A stretch of DNA of 39,404 nucleotides, from positions 1 through 39,404 of IMG/VR virus record IMGVR_UViG_3300044844_000375. One strand, given 5' to 3'. The translations under genes and the position numbers were made by a program. The first letter of the stretch is position 1. Each line of letters opens with the position of its first letter. Under the pieces are notes generated by a model that was given only the letters and a program-made list of their open reading frames with translations, was not told the origin of the DNA and did no database searches. Source of the stretch: a virus. This document shows positions 6,336 to 15,081 of the stretch, piece after piece.

Positions 6336-7203
6336 TAGTATACTTTTAATTGCATTCGGAAAGCGGGGTTATGGGCTAATGGCTCACAACCTCGCTTTGT
6401 CGTTACATAAGCACAGCCCCAACGTACCGATACACATTTTCATAAGTGAGGACATTAGTTTGAACCTCACACGCCCAGAACTATTCGCGTCTATAAATAT
6501 CCTACCTACCAAATCCTACTTAAACAACGGATGGCGTATTGACCCCGCGAAAGTCAAAACTCAAATATACACTTTGGGGCGTTCGATTGGATTAGACAAG
6601 TTCCTTTACTTAGATGTCGATGGATTGGCTTTGTGCGATATTACTCCACTACTCCACGACCTAAACGGCACAACAGTAGCTACCGAAGTGATGGGGTCGG
6701 GTGGTAGGTTTGATGAAATTGCGTATAACCTTTGGGCAAAAAGTGAACGTACTTGGTCACACTTTGGGCTAAGTGAAACCGCTACACTTTGCGGCATTCA
6801 GTCCAGTTGGATGTATTTTGAAGCTGGGCGTGTATGCGATAAGATGCAAGAGTATTTGGACTATTACATGGAGGTCGGCATTCCCCGCGATATGCTTCAA
6901 TTTGATTGGGGTGGTACAGTACCTGATGAACTACTTTATCAAGGCGTGTTTGCAAAGATGGGCATAGTACCCAAGCGTTCAACAAGTAAGCCCGTTATCT
7001 ATTTCGGCAACGCGGCAAACGTCAAACCCGAAAGCGAAGTAAAAACGGGTTACTTTATCCTTTCAATTTACGGGCAAGGAATTGGAAAAACCTTAACTTT
7101 GCAGCGTTACTTTGCGATGTACGACCGCGAATTGAAGCAACTTAATGCACCTTCGCAGCTGGCAAGGATTAGGCAAGACAAGCATTTGAATCGTGGAAAT
7201 TAG
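6319..7203 (+). CDS. Glycosyltransferase, GT-A fold with DxD motif
   Basis: 294 residues. The N terminus, SSILLIAFGKRGYG, is a typical first beta strand and nucleotide-sugar loop. KFLYLDVDGLAL (about residues 95-106) supplies the metal-binding DxD. A later segment with a conserved-looking Trp and acidic residues (FDWGGTVPDELL) fits an acceptor region. The start is TTG at 6319, overlapping the structural gene by 17 bases; the next ATG (6379) would remove the first strand, so the TTG is preferred. It probably modifies a virion protein or host glycan; the sugar is unknown. It lies between structural genes and terminase, far from the other sugar genes. Confidence 0.75.
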   Translation: MESSLSSILLIAFGKRGYGLMAHNLALSLHKHSPNVPIHIFISEDISLNLTRPELFASINILPTKSYLNNGWRIDPAKVKTQIYTLGRSIGLDKFLYLDVDGLALCDITPLLHDLNGTTVATEVMGSGGRFDEIAYNLWAKSERTWSHFGLSETATLCGIQSSWMYFEAGRVCDKMQEYLDYYMEVGIPRDMLQFDWGGTVPDELLYQGVFAKMGIVPKRSTSKPVIYFGNAANVKPESEVKTGYFILSIYGQGIGKTLTLQRYFAMYDRELKQLNAPSQLARIRQDKHLNRGN

Positions 7204-8494
7204 TATCAATAAGGCATTTGCGCCCGCGTTTGCTTCCAACAAAAGGTATATTCACTTTTACGGTGGCCGAGCGTCAGGCAAGTCGCACAACATAGCCCTT
7301 TACCTTTTGGGGCGTTGTATGCAGCCCGATTACTTTAGGGGCGTTTTAATGCGTGAGATACACGGGTCAATTCGGGACAGCCAATTCCGCGAAATGAAAG
7401 ACCTAATCGAAGCGCATGGATTAACTCCAATGTTTCAGGTAAACGAAACTACAATGGCGTTTAGATGCTTGCTTACGGGCAACACGATAATCTCCAGAGG
7501 GCTAAAGAAAACATCAAAGAACGAAACGGCAAAGGTCAAATCCATTAAAGACCCTTCCGTTATTTGGTTTGAAGAAGCCGATGAAATAAGCGCGGAGGAC
7601 TTTCGTAAAGCCGATATGTCGGTGAGAACAACACGGGGGCGGCTGCAAATTTTAATTAGCTACAATACCGACATCGAGGAAACGCATTGGCTTAGAACAG
7701 ACTTTCACGACCAAGACCGCGATGATACTTTCTACTGCCATACCACCTACCAAACCAACACGCGAAACTTGGACAGCGCGTATATCCGAACGCTTACAAC
7801 GCTGCAAACAGTAGACCCCGACTATTACCGCGTTTATGTTCTTGGACTTTGGGGTGGTAAAAAAGTAGTTGCACCTTTCGCCCATGCGTTCGACCGTAGC
7901 ACTCACGTTAAGCCTTGCAGCTACAGCCCGACCCGACCGCTTTACATTTCGATGGATTTTAACATCGACCCGTTTGCGTTTATCTACTATCAATTTTGGC
8001 GCGATACGGAGGGCTATCATTTGCACGTATTCGATGAGGAAACGATATTAGGCGGCACGGTTGATGAAGCGATTAACCGCATTAAAAACAAGTACGGGGC
8101 GGCATTGCACCTACTCACAATTCAAGGCGATTACAACGGCACAAACCGCAGTATGGTATCGCCCGACAAATTGAGCGTTTACAAAACATTGCAGAAAGGG
8201 CTACGTTTACAGGATAGGCAATTCGATTTAAGACCGAACCCAAAGCACGTTAACAGCCGTAACGATGTGAACTATTTTCTGCGAAACTTTACAGACTTTA
8301 GAATCGACCCGAAATGCTTATATTTGACCCGTGACTTTGAACGTGTTGAAATCAATCCCGATGGCAGTATTCGCAAGTCAGACCGTTCACAGGGTAACCA
8401 AAGAGCCGACCATTTAGACGCAGCGCGATACATGATAAACGGTAAAGACGTTCAAGCTTGGGCAAACATTCATAGAAAAACAAACAATGGATAA
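7193..8494 (+). CDS. terL: Terminase large subunit (TerL)
   Basis: 433 residues with a GTG start, overlapping the glycosyltransferase gene by 11 bases. The ATPase domain has Walker A GGRASGKS (24-31) and Walker B with catalytic acids VIWFEEADE (123-131), then a coupling-type region LQILISYNT. The nuclease domain shows MDFNIDP (D255), GDYNG (about 317) and a final DHLDAARYMI. This is the PBSX/phage terminase_3 layout. It drives headful or site-specific DNA packaging through the portal. It is unusual that the small subunit follows rather than precedes it. Confidence 0.96.
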   Translation: MEISINKAFAPAFASNKRYIHFYGGRASGKSHNIALYLLGRCMQPDYFRGVLMREIHGSIRDSQFREMKDLIEAHGLTPMFQVNETTMAFRCLLTGNTIISRGLKKTSKNETAKVKSIKDPSVIWFEEADEISAEDFRKADMSVRTTRGRLQILISYNTDIEETHWLRTDFHDQDRDDTFYCHTTYQTNTRNLDSAYIRTLTTLQTVDPDYYRVYVLGLWGGKKVVAPFAHAFDRSTHVKPCSYSPTRPLYISMDFNIDPFAFIYYQFWRDTEGYHLHVFDEETILGGTVDEAINRIKNKYGAALHLLTIQGDYNGTNRSMVSPDKLSVYKTLQKGLRLQDRQFDLRPNPKHVNSRNDVNYFLRNFTDFRIDPKCLYLTRDFERVEINPDGSIRKSDRSQGNQRADHLDAARYMINGKDVQAWANIHRKTNNG

Positions 8495-8954
8495 ATTACC
8501 ACATCCATCGCGTATTTTTAAGACACCTAACGACTTACTTGAAGCGTGGAAAGCGTACAAGAAAAGCCTACAATCTAAAGCGTTGGAATGGCCTAAAATT
8601 CAGTATGTCGGTAAAGATGGTACAAGAGTTGAGGACTATCCAAAGTTGCCTTTGGTAATGGATGGCTTTGAATCATTTTGTTATGATTTTTATGGATGCG
8701 TTAACCAATACTTTGATAATAAAGACGGGTATTACGATGACTTCGTTACTATCTGTTCGCATATACGTAAGGAAATAAGAGCCGACCAAATAACTGGCGG
8801 GCTATTGGGTAACTACAATGCAAGCATAACCAATAGGCTTAACAACCTAACTGAAAGCACAACAACCGAATTAACAGGCAACTTGCCAACCTCGGTTACA
8901 TTTAACTTCACCGACATGAGCGGGGATAAAACAGACGAAGATGAGTTGCTATAA
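8487..8954 (+). CDS. terS: Terminase small subunit (TerS)
   Basis: 155 residues. The order of motifs (LLEAWKAYKKSL, then a short beta hairpin EWPKIQYVGKDGTRVEDYPKLP, then MDGFESFCYD, and IRKEIRADQITGGLLGNYNASITNRLNN) matches the gp3-type terminase small subunit family that recognises packaging-initiation DNA and regulates TerL. The acidic C terminus (DKTDEDELL) could contact TerL. It overlaps TerL by 8 bases and the next gene by 14. Confidence 0.85.
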   Translation: MDKLPHPSRIFKTPNDLLEAWKAYKKSLQSKALEWPKIQYVGKDGTRVEDYPKLPLVMDGFESFCYDFYGCVNQYFDNKDGYYDDFVTICSHIRKEIRADQITGGLLGNYNASITNRLNNLTESTTTELTGNLPTSVTFNFTDMSGDKTDEDELL

Positions 8955-9282
8955 TTGCGGAGGTTGCTCCGAAACAGAACGAATGAATTTGTGTTTGGCT
9001 TCCGTTAACTTCGGTACGTTTCCAATCAACACGGCCGTAACGCTAACCTTTGAATCCCTTGCGGATGGGTCGGTAAGTAAGGCCACAGGAACAAGCACAG
9101 GCGTAGGCAACCTTACTATCCTTGCAGCCGCGTTACCTTCATTCGTGGCGGGCGTTCGGTACAAGGTAAGCGCAAACGTGACTTGGACAGGAATAACGTG
9201 CGCAATCGTGGAATTTGGATTAGTACAAGGCGCAAGTGGAATAGTTACGGGCGCGGCAAATGTGTTGACCGAATGCATTTAG
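8941..9282 (+). CDS. Small Cys-rich structural-like protein (113 aa)
   Basis: 113 residues opening with MSCYNCGGCSETERMNLC, a CxxCxxC cluster, followed by a low-complexity A/G/T/V beta-rich body. It resembles the 5781 product in composition and Cys leader, hinting at a virion component. No family is recognised. Confidence 0.6.
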   Translation: MSCYNCGGCSETERMNLCLASVNFGTFPINTAVTLTFESLADGSVSKATGTSTGVGNLTILAAALPSFVAGVRYKVSANVTWTGITCAIVEFGLVQGASGIVTGAANVLTECI

Positions 9283-9560
9283 GTATAATTGTCCTAACCT
9301 CGCTTGTTTCCGTTGGCTTTCATTTGGCCGTTATGGAGTTGATATTTACGTTCTACGGCAATCCCGAACAGTTCTACCTATCACTAAGCAAGCTGCACCA
9401 AAAGCTATCCAAGCCCCTTTGGTATTGCCCTACGTGCATGGCTTCTGTTTGGGGAACGATTGGACACTTTTACTTAGGTGGCGAACTATACCTTTGGCCT
9501 ATTACCGTTCTATCTGTTGCATTTCTAAACACACTACTAAATAAATGGGTATCAAATTAG
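9273..9560 (+). CDS. Small membrane protein with CPTCM motif
   Basis: The ATG at 9273 is preferred over the in-frame upstream start at 9183, which lies inside the previous gene. 95 residues with an N-terminal hydrophobic helix (LGIIVLTSLVSVGFHLAVMELIF), a central PLWYCPTCMASVWGTIGHF and a third hydrophobic helix (LYLWPITVLSVAFLNTLL). A Cys-pair-plus-Trp signature between membrane helices is found in DUF1360-type small membrane proteins. Role unknown; it occurs just before the tail chaperone genes. Confidence 0.7.
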   Translation: MHLGIIVLTSLVSVGFHLAVMELIFTFYGNPEQFYLSLSKLHQKLSKPLWYCPTCMASVWGTIGHFYLGGELYLWPITVLSVAFLNTLLNKWVSN

Positions 9561-10159
9561 CTAACCTACTATTTGGGGCGCAACGTCTAAGTGATTGGCA
9601 TAGGGCTAACCAAGCTGCTAATGTGCGTAGTGGAATGGTTGCCGAATTTAAGGACGATAAAGGGCGGTGGTATTACTCGTTCCGGGATGAAGGCGATGTA
9701 CCTATCACACGGCTAAGTGAAGCCCACACACATCTTCAATACATGGCTGCGGGGTTAAGTTCCGAAACGTGGAAGCAAGCACTTGAAACGATTACCGTGT
9801 GCCTTGCCAAACAGGACATCGTTCGCGCTGGCGTGGTAATTAACGACCTGACCGACCTTGAAAAGAAGATCGTGAACTTAGATGCTTTGGTGAACATTAT
9901 CGCCATCAATTACGTTCGGGAGGACGAGGACGTGTCAAAGATTAGCGAATCAATACACGCGGAGAAATGCGATTACTTGAAGCATGAAACGGAGGAAGGT
10001 CGCTTTTTTTTTCGACTGCCCATGTTCATCAAATTATTAAACGGGCTAACAGTTTCCAAGACCGATGCAACCAGCTTATTGAGAAGCTTTCAACAGGTAA
10101 ACGAAAACCTGAAAAGAAGGTGGTCGATATTGCGTTCCGATCCGCTCACAACCGAATAA
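9545..10159 (+). CDS. Putative tail assembly chaperone, 0-frame product
   Basis: 204 residues, mainly helical, with no catalytic motif. Its place two genes before the tape measure, together with a downstream frame in -1 register that overlaps its end, is the classic organisation of tail assembly chaperones (the G/GT pair of lambda). A run of nine T at 10004-10012 in frame TTT-TTT-TTT is a potential slippage site. The assignment depends on position and architecture. Confidence 0.6.
   Translation: MGIKLANLLFGAQRLSDWHRANQAANVRSGMVAEFKDDKGRWYYSFRDEGDVPITRLSEAHTHLQYMAAGLSSETWKQALETITVCLAKQDIVRAGVVINDLTDLEKKIVNLDALVNIIAINYVREDEDVSKISESIHAEKCDYLKHETEEGRFFFRLPMFIKLLNGLTVSKTDATSLLRSFQQVNENLKRRWSILRSDPLTTE
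10004..10012 (+). other. Candidate -1 frameshift slippery run (T9)
   Basis: Nine consecutive T in codon phase (F-F-F) in the chaperone-like gene. The -1 frame has no stop from 9988 to 10341, so slippage here would fuse residues 1-156 or so to the downstream frame. Transcriptional slippage on the same run would have a similar result. Confidence 0.4.
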
Positions 10160-10341
10160 GCAAACAGCGATTAGAGTGGACGCGCTTCTTGCGGTTCATG
10201 GGTAAGGATTCTGACGGGTTCGCAAGGCTACGGGATATGGGGCGTTCCGACTTCCTTTTGGAATTGTTTACCTTTGTCGAAACGCGGTTAAGCGAGATTA
10301 AAAGCGCAAAGGATGGCAGACGAAATAGTAGCAAAGTATAA
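10120..10341 (+). CDS. Chaperone C-terminal frame (T part) or small separate protein
   Basis: 73 residues from a GTG start, in the -1 frame relative to the upstream gene and overlapping it by 40 bases. It overlaps the tape-measure start by 29 bases. The basic, helical protein (ISKQRLEWTRFLRFMGKD...FLLELFTFVETRL) could be translated alone or as a frameshift extension; the latter is the rule for this position in siphoviruses. Confidence 0.6.
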   Translation: MVDIAFRSAHNRISKQRLEWTRFLRFMGKDSDGFARLRDMGRSDFLLELFTFVETRLSEIKSAKDGRRNSSKV

Positions 10342-13066
10342 AGTAGACGTTGATGGGGCTACTAAAGCCTTAGATGCCCTTATTGCTAAAATGTCGCAAA
10401 CGGGCAAGTCTTTAGAAGATTCGTTTGTTAAGGGTTCGGAAGGTGTTAAGCGGCTACAAACGGAGATTGCAAAGCAGCCTAAAACAATAGCCGAATTAGA
10501 ACTGCGATTAGTACGGTTAAAAGAATTACTACGCGATGATACGCAAGTAGGGACGCAAGGGTTCAAGGCGGTGACGGCGGCTATAAAAGAAACCCAATTC
10601 CAAATAGATAAAACAAGCGGCAAACTTGGTTCGGTTAGCGCAAAGGTTAAGCAAGCTATTAGAGAAAGTGCAGCCGAAACTGAAAAAGCAAGAATTAAAC
10701 AAGAGCAATATAACAAGTCACTTCAAAACGTACCAACTTTAGGTGATAATATACTTAATAAGTTTAAGGCGGTTGGAGCGGCATTACTTGCCGCGTTCGC
10801 AGTGGATAGGCTGGTTGCATTTGGAAAGGAGGCCATAACATTAGCCGCAAGCGCGGAGGGCGTGGAACGTGCGTTTGCAAAGATTGGGTCGCCTGAATTA
10901 TTGGCGGGGTTGCGCAATGCCACTAACGGAACTGTAACGGATTTAGTGTTAATGAAAAGCGCAGTTAAGGCATCCAATTTTAAGATACCATTAGACCAAT
11001 TAGGTAGCTTGTTAAAGTATGCCCAAATGCAAGCCCGCGCAACTGGTCAGGATGTGGATTACCTTGTTGAATCGCTTATCACTGGTATAGGTAGAAAGTC
11101 GGTTTTGGTGTTGGACAACTTGCAAATAAGCGCGGTTGAATTGCGAGAAAAATTAGGCGATGTTTCTCTTGAAACCGCAACGGTTGGTCAAGTTGCTGAA
11201 GCCGTTGGAACAATAGCATCGGCATCCTTTGCTAAGATGGGCGCACAGGCTTTGACGACTGCCGATGAAATTGCGCAAATGGAAACGGCATATAGCAATT
11301 TTATGCTAAAAGTTGGCGCGGTAGCGAATAGCGCGTTAATACCGTTTGCAAAATATATTGGACTTATATCACAGGATGCTCAGGCAGTAGCAGATTTGCA
11401 GTTAAAATTATCGGGTGCTTCGTTAGGGCAAACCCTTAAAATAGTAAATGAATTAACAGTTGCATACGAAAAGGCAAGCGATGCTACAGCCGAATTTGGA
11501 CTTAGTCAAAGCGAAACGAAAGACAAAGCAGTGAAAAATCTTAAAGTGGCAAAAGAACTACTCGAAGTTGCAAAGGCAGATTATGAATTAAAGCAAAAAA
11601 CAAGGGCGGGCGGTTTTGAAGAAGAACCCATAAAACCATCAGAGGTAAACGCTGCCATACAAGCCGACATAAATAAGAAACTTGAAGAAGAAGCAAAACT
11701 TCGAGCGTCACAAATTCAAAACATATTCTTTGTAGACAAAGCACTTGCAGACCTTAACGATGAATTGAATGGTGAGGCAACTTCGCTGCAAAGAATCAAA
11801 GAAATATTGCCTTTGATTAACGCATTGGAGGAACAGCGCAAAACGATATTAGGTGAGGAAACCATTGCCGCTAAAAATAAACGATTAGCTGATGAGGCAC
11901 TGCTAAAAATAGAAGAAAAACGCGCGGAGGAATACAACAAAGCGCAAGAAGCTGAAGCCGAACGCCTACTCAAACAGGAGGAGGACAATGCGAAGGAACG
12001 GGTTAAGATTGCGGAGGACATGGCGAAGATGCTTATTGAGATTGAGCGGTATTTGGCTACTACTTCCGAAGAAATAAGGGATGCTGAATTAGCCGACAAT
12101 CAAAGACAATACGAAAAAGACCTTGAAGATGTAATAAATGCTGGAGCGGAACACGTATTAAGCATAGAACAACAAACTGCCGCAATTGTACTGTTAGAGA
12201 AGGAGCGCGATAAGTTGATTGAGGAAGCGGAACAAGACCACAGCGACCGTATATTCGCAATAAACAAGGAATTAGCTGACAAGAAAGCGGGGTTAGACGC
12301 GGGAACGGCCGAAGCCAAACAGGAACAGTTAGAGCGTGAATTGCAAGAGTTTCAACAAGTAGCTAGTGCAATGCAAGGCCTAATTAGTGCAATTTCAAAC
12401 GCTCAAAACTCCGCTACTGAAAACGAACTTAACCAATTGGAATTGGCTTTAGAGCGTGGCGAAATAACCCGCGAAGAATATGACGAAAGGCGAAAAGTAG
12501 CAATGCGTAAACAAGCCGAAGCGCAAAAACAGGCGGCTATACTTGCGGCCACCGTTAACCTTGCGAGTGCGGTCGTTGCCGCTTTAGGTACTCCGCCAGT
12601 CGGCCCATTTAGTATAGCTATGGCGGCATTAATTGGCGCGGCTGGTCTTATTGAAATCGGCACATTAATAGCAACCCCAATCCCACAATTCGCTAAGGGT
12701 GTGGTTGGTTTACAAGGTGAAGGAACGGCAACAAGTGATTCAATCCATGCAAAACTTTCAAAAGGCGAAAGCGTTATCACGGCAAAGGAAACAAGCAAGC
12801 ACAAAGGACTTTTAGAAGCGATGAACAAAGGACTTGCAGAAAAGTACATCCTAAGCAACTATGTAAAGCCCGCGTTGGATTCAGCTATGTTAAGCGGTAT
12901 GAGTGATATAGGAAAAAGCGCAGAATTGAACGGGTTAACCGCTAATCTTAAAGACCATAACATTATCGCGGCTTTAGATAGGAATAGGCAAGCGCAAGTA
13001 ACAGGAACTAAACTACTTTTACGCGAATTGAAGGGCAACCAATTTAGCAAGCGCAAGCAATGGTAA
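10313..13066 (+). CDS. Tail tape measure protein
   Basis: 917 residues, the longest gene. The N-terminal helical region (VDVDGATKALDALIAKMSQTGKSL) is followed by hydrophobic segments (about 150-165), a domain typical of tape measures (ASNFKIPLDQLGSLLKYAQMQA...YLVESLITGIGRKS), long coiled coils rich in E, K and A (about 450-740), a strongly hydrophobic stretch (about 742-784) and the family-typical end QGEGTATSDSIHAKLSKGESVITA. It sets tail length; at roughly 0.15 nm per residue it predicts a tail of about 135-140 nm. It overlaps the next gene by 7 bases. Confidence 0.93.
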   Translation: MADEIVAKYKVDVDGATKALDALIAKMSQTGKSLEDSFVKGSEGVKRLQTEIAKQPKTIAELELRLVRLKELLRDDTQVGTQGFKAVTAAIKETQFQIDKTSGKLGSVSAKVKQAIRESAAETEKARIKQEQYNKSLQNVPTLGDNILNKFKAVGAALLAAFAVDRLVAFGKEAITLAASAEGVERAFAKIGSPELLAGLRNATNGTVTDLVLMKSAVKASNFKIPLDQLGSLLKYAQMQARATGQDVDYLVESLITGIGRKSVLVLDNLQISAVELREKLGDVSLETATVGQVAEAVGTIASASFAKMGAQALTTADEIAQMETAYSNFMLKVGAVANSALIPFAKYIGLISQDAQAVADLQLKLSGASLGQTLKIVNELTVAYEKASDATAEFGLSQSETKDKAVKNLKVAKELLEVAKADYELKQKTRAGGFEEEPIKPSEVNAAIQADINKKLEEEAKLRASQIQNIFFVDKALADLNDELNGEATSLQRIKEILPLINALEEQRKTILGEETIAAKNKRLADEALLKIEEKRAEEYNKAQEAEAERLLKQEEDNAKERVKIAEDMAKMLIEIERYLATTSEEIRDAELADNQRQYEKDLEDVINAGAEHVLSIEQQTAAIVLLEKERDKLIEEAEQDHSDRIFAINKELADKKAGLDAGTAEAKQEQLERELQEFQQVASAMQGLISAISNAQNSATENELNQLELALERGEITREEYDERRKVAMRKQAEAQKQAAILAATVNLASAVVAALGTPPVGPFSIAMAALIGAAGLIEIGTLIATPIPQFAKGVVGLQGEGTATSDSIHAKLSKGESVITAKETSKHKGLLEAMNKGLAEKYILSNYVKPALDSAMLSGMSDIGKSAELNGLTANLKDHNIIAALDRNRQAQVTGTKLLLRELKGNQFSKRKQW

Positions 13067-15081
13067 CATTCCTATTTGATAACATAACCGTTTCCGACCC
13101 TAAAGAATGGGAGGACACTGCCGTCCAATTGGAATACGATTACTCGAATGCGATTTATAATATAGACTACTCGCAATCTTACACTTTTACTGGTGACGGG
13201 TATGCCTATTTGTACTCTAAATACATTGCAAATAATGTATGCAGTTTAGTGGATGTTGAAATACGAATAGCGCAAGGATGCAACTACATTAGCTTTTTTG
13301 GAGTGATATTTTTAACCGCGTGTAGGTTTAACGAATCGCGTTGTGATGTGTTGGTTAAGATTGAAGATAATGCCTTTTCAGCACGTATTCAAAATAATAG
13401 GGGCAACAACTTTAGCGTTACGGTTACCGAATCAAAGAACGGGGAAACGATTACAACGCCAACGGTTATTCCTGTTCAATTATTCCTACCAAGTACGGGC
13501 GTTTACAATCAATTTGGGTGTTCGGGTTGGTCGATGTACGATGTAATGAAGTACGCGGTTGCATGGATGTCAGACGGGATTGTGGCGTTTCAATCGCAGT
13601 TCTTTCAAACGGGTGACGGGGCGTTGGATTGGGTTACTTCTGCGGGTGCAATACGAGCAAGCATTAACGCAACGGCTGACAATCAAAGTATCATTGCGCC
13701 TATTGTAGCGTTCAAAGATGTTTATGATTGGGCGCGAAAGAACTGGAATTTAGCAATGGCGGTTAAGAATGTGGCGGGCGTTCCAACGGTTATAGTTGAA
13801 CACGTAGACTATTTCAAAACTGCGGGGGTCGCGGTATTATTTGATAGCGTAAACGAGGTCGAACTAACCTTTGTGGAGGAAATACTTTATTCAGCCGTTA
13901 AACTTGGTTCGATAATAATAACACCCGCGAATTGTAACGAATTAGCAACTACTTGTAACGCATCGACAAAGATTAGATATTTTGGGTTTAATTTAGAGCA
14001 ATACTCTTTTACGGGAACTTGCAATAATGAATCGGTATTGGACTTGTCAAACATTGCGCGAGTAACAACCGACCCAAGTGCAATACAGGAACTACTCGAA
14101 TACACGAATAACGATATTGTAAATACGCAATGTTTCATTATCAAAAGGTGGGCGGTAAACGATGCGAAAGCTGAAAAGACCGACCCGCTAAACATGAGCC
14201 AAAATTGGTACAATGGAGCGTATACAAATAAGGAGGTAATTGCGCGATATGCAGACTACTTTGCGGGCGACTTAGTTGATTACGCTTTACAAGGCGGGTT
14301 TAATCAGTTTTATGCAGAATCTGCATTATCGAATAACTGGAGGATTGAAACCGCACCATACACAAACCAAGTAGCCGCACCGATACAAGGAAGCGTATTT
14401 GCAACGGCAACGCAAAGCGCGGCCGCTCCGTGTGCTTTAGAGATATTAGACCAAGATGGAACTTACGACCCAACTATTTCGGGTACTGAAAGGAATAGCC
14501 CACGTTGGACACCTCAATACACGGGTTTTGCTTCTTTCTTTTGTTCAGCACTTTGGACAAATGCTTCATTTAGTACCAACGGTGTAATTCAATACCTATG
14601 GCTAATTGTAAGTCGTTTTGATTCTGCTGGTGTTCTTTTAGAACAAATGCATAGCCCTCGATTTGATAGACTTACTTCGCCCGTTCCATCGACAAATGAT
14701 TTAGCGGAATGGCAAACGCCCTACATGAGTTATGATGTTGGTGACTACTTCACCTACAATTTTGCCGTTCACCAAGTTTTACCAGAATCACTTAGCCCTA
14801 CGTATATTCAGATTATAGGAACGACCCAAGAAACGTACTGGAAAACTACGGACGTAATTCAATCGCGGCCAATTATTCAAACAAATAATTCAACACGTAG
14901 ATATAGCGTTCGTAGGTCTTTTGAGTGTCCTGTTTCGTTTACAGACCAAGTATTACTTTTGAACAATCCAAACAGCCAAATTGCTATTTCATTTGTCAAT
15001 GGTACTAAAACGGGATATATGGAAAAGGCTACCTTTAGCCCTTTGAAAAACACCGCTCAAATAAGCATAATTACTACATGA
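13060..15081 (+). CDS. Distal tail / baseplate protein
   Basis: 673 residues, rich in aromatic residues, N and T, with repeated beta-rich segments and no membrane helix. Its position immediately downstream of the tape measure corresponds to distal tail or tail-associated genes of siphoviruses. The N terminus (VTFLFDNITVSDPKEWEDTAVQLEYDYSN) starts with beta strands. No enzymatic motif was found. The precise role (Dit, Tal or fibre hub) cannot be fixed from sequence. Confidence 0.7.
   Translation: MVTFLFDNITVSDPKEWEDTAVQLEYDYSNAIYNIDYSQSYTFTGDGYAYLYSKYIANNVCSLVDVEIRIAQGCNYISFFGVIFLTACRFNESRCDVLVKIEDNAFSARIQNNRGNNFSVTVTESKNGETITTPTVIPVQLFLPSTGVYNQFGCSGWSMYDVMKYAVAWMSDGIVAFQSQFFQTGDGALDWVTSAGAIRASINATADNQSIIAPIVAFKDVYDWARKNWNLAMAVKNVAGVPTVIVEHVDYFKTAGVAVLFDSVNEVELTFVEEILYSAVKLGSIIITPANCNELATTCNASTKIRYFGFNLEQYSFTGTCNNESVLDLSNIARVTTDPSAIQELLEYTNNDIVNTQCFIIKRWAVNDAKAEKTDPLNMSQNWYNGAYTNKEVIARYADYFAGDLVDYALQGGFNQFYAESALSNNWRIETAPYTNQVAAPIQGSVFATATQSAAAPCALEILDQDGTYDPTISGTERNSPRWTPQYTGFASFFCSALWTNASFSTNGVIQYLWLIVSRFDSAGVLLEQMHSPRFDRLTSPVPSTNDLAEWQTPYMSYDVGDYFTYNFAVHQVLPESLSPTYIQIIGTTQETYWKTTDVIQSRPIIQTNNSTRRYSVRRSFECPVSFTDQVLLLNNPNSQIAISFVNGTKTGYMEKATFSPLKNTAQISIITT

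Noticed and set aside
10288-12858. Long open frames on the - strand opposite the tape measure gene (up to 151 codons)
   Set aside because: They mirror a strongly supported + strand gene, are rich in Ser/Leu/Ala from codon complementarity and lack family motifs. The same holds for all other - strand frames.
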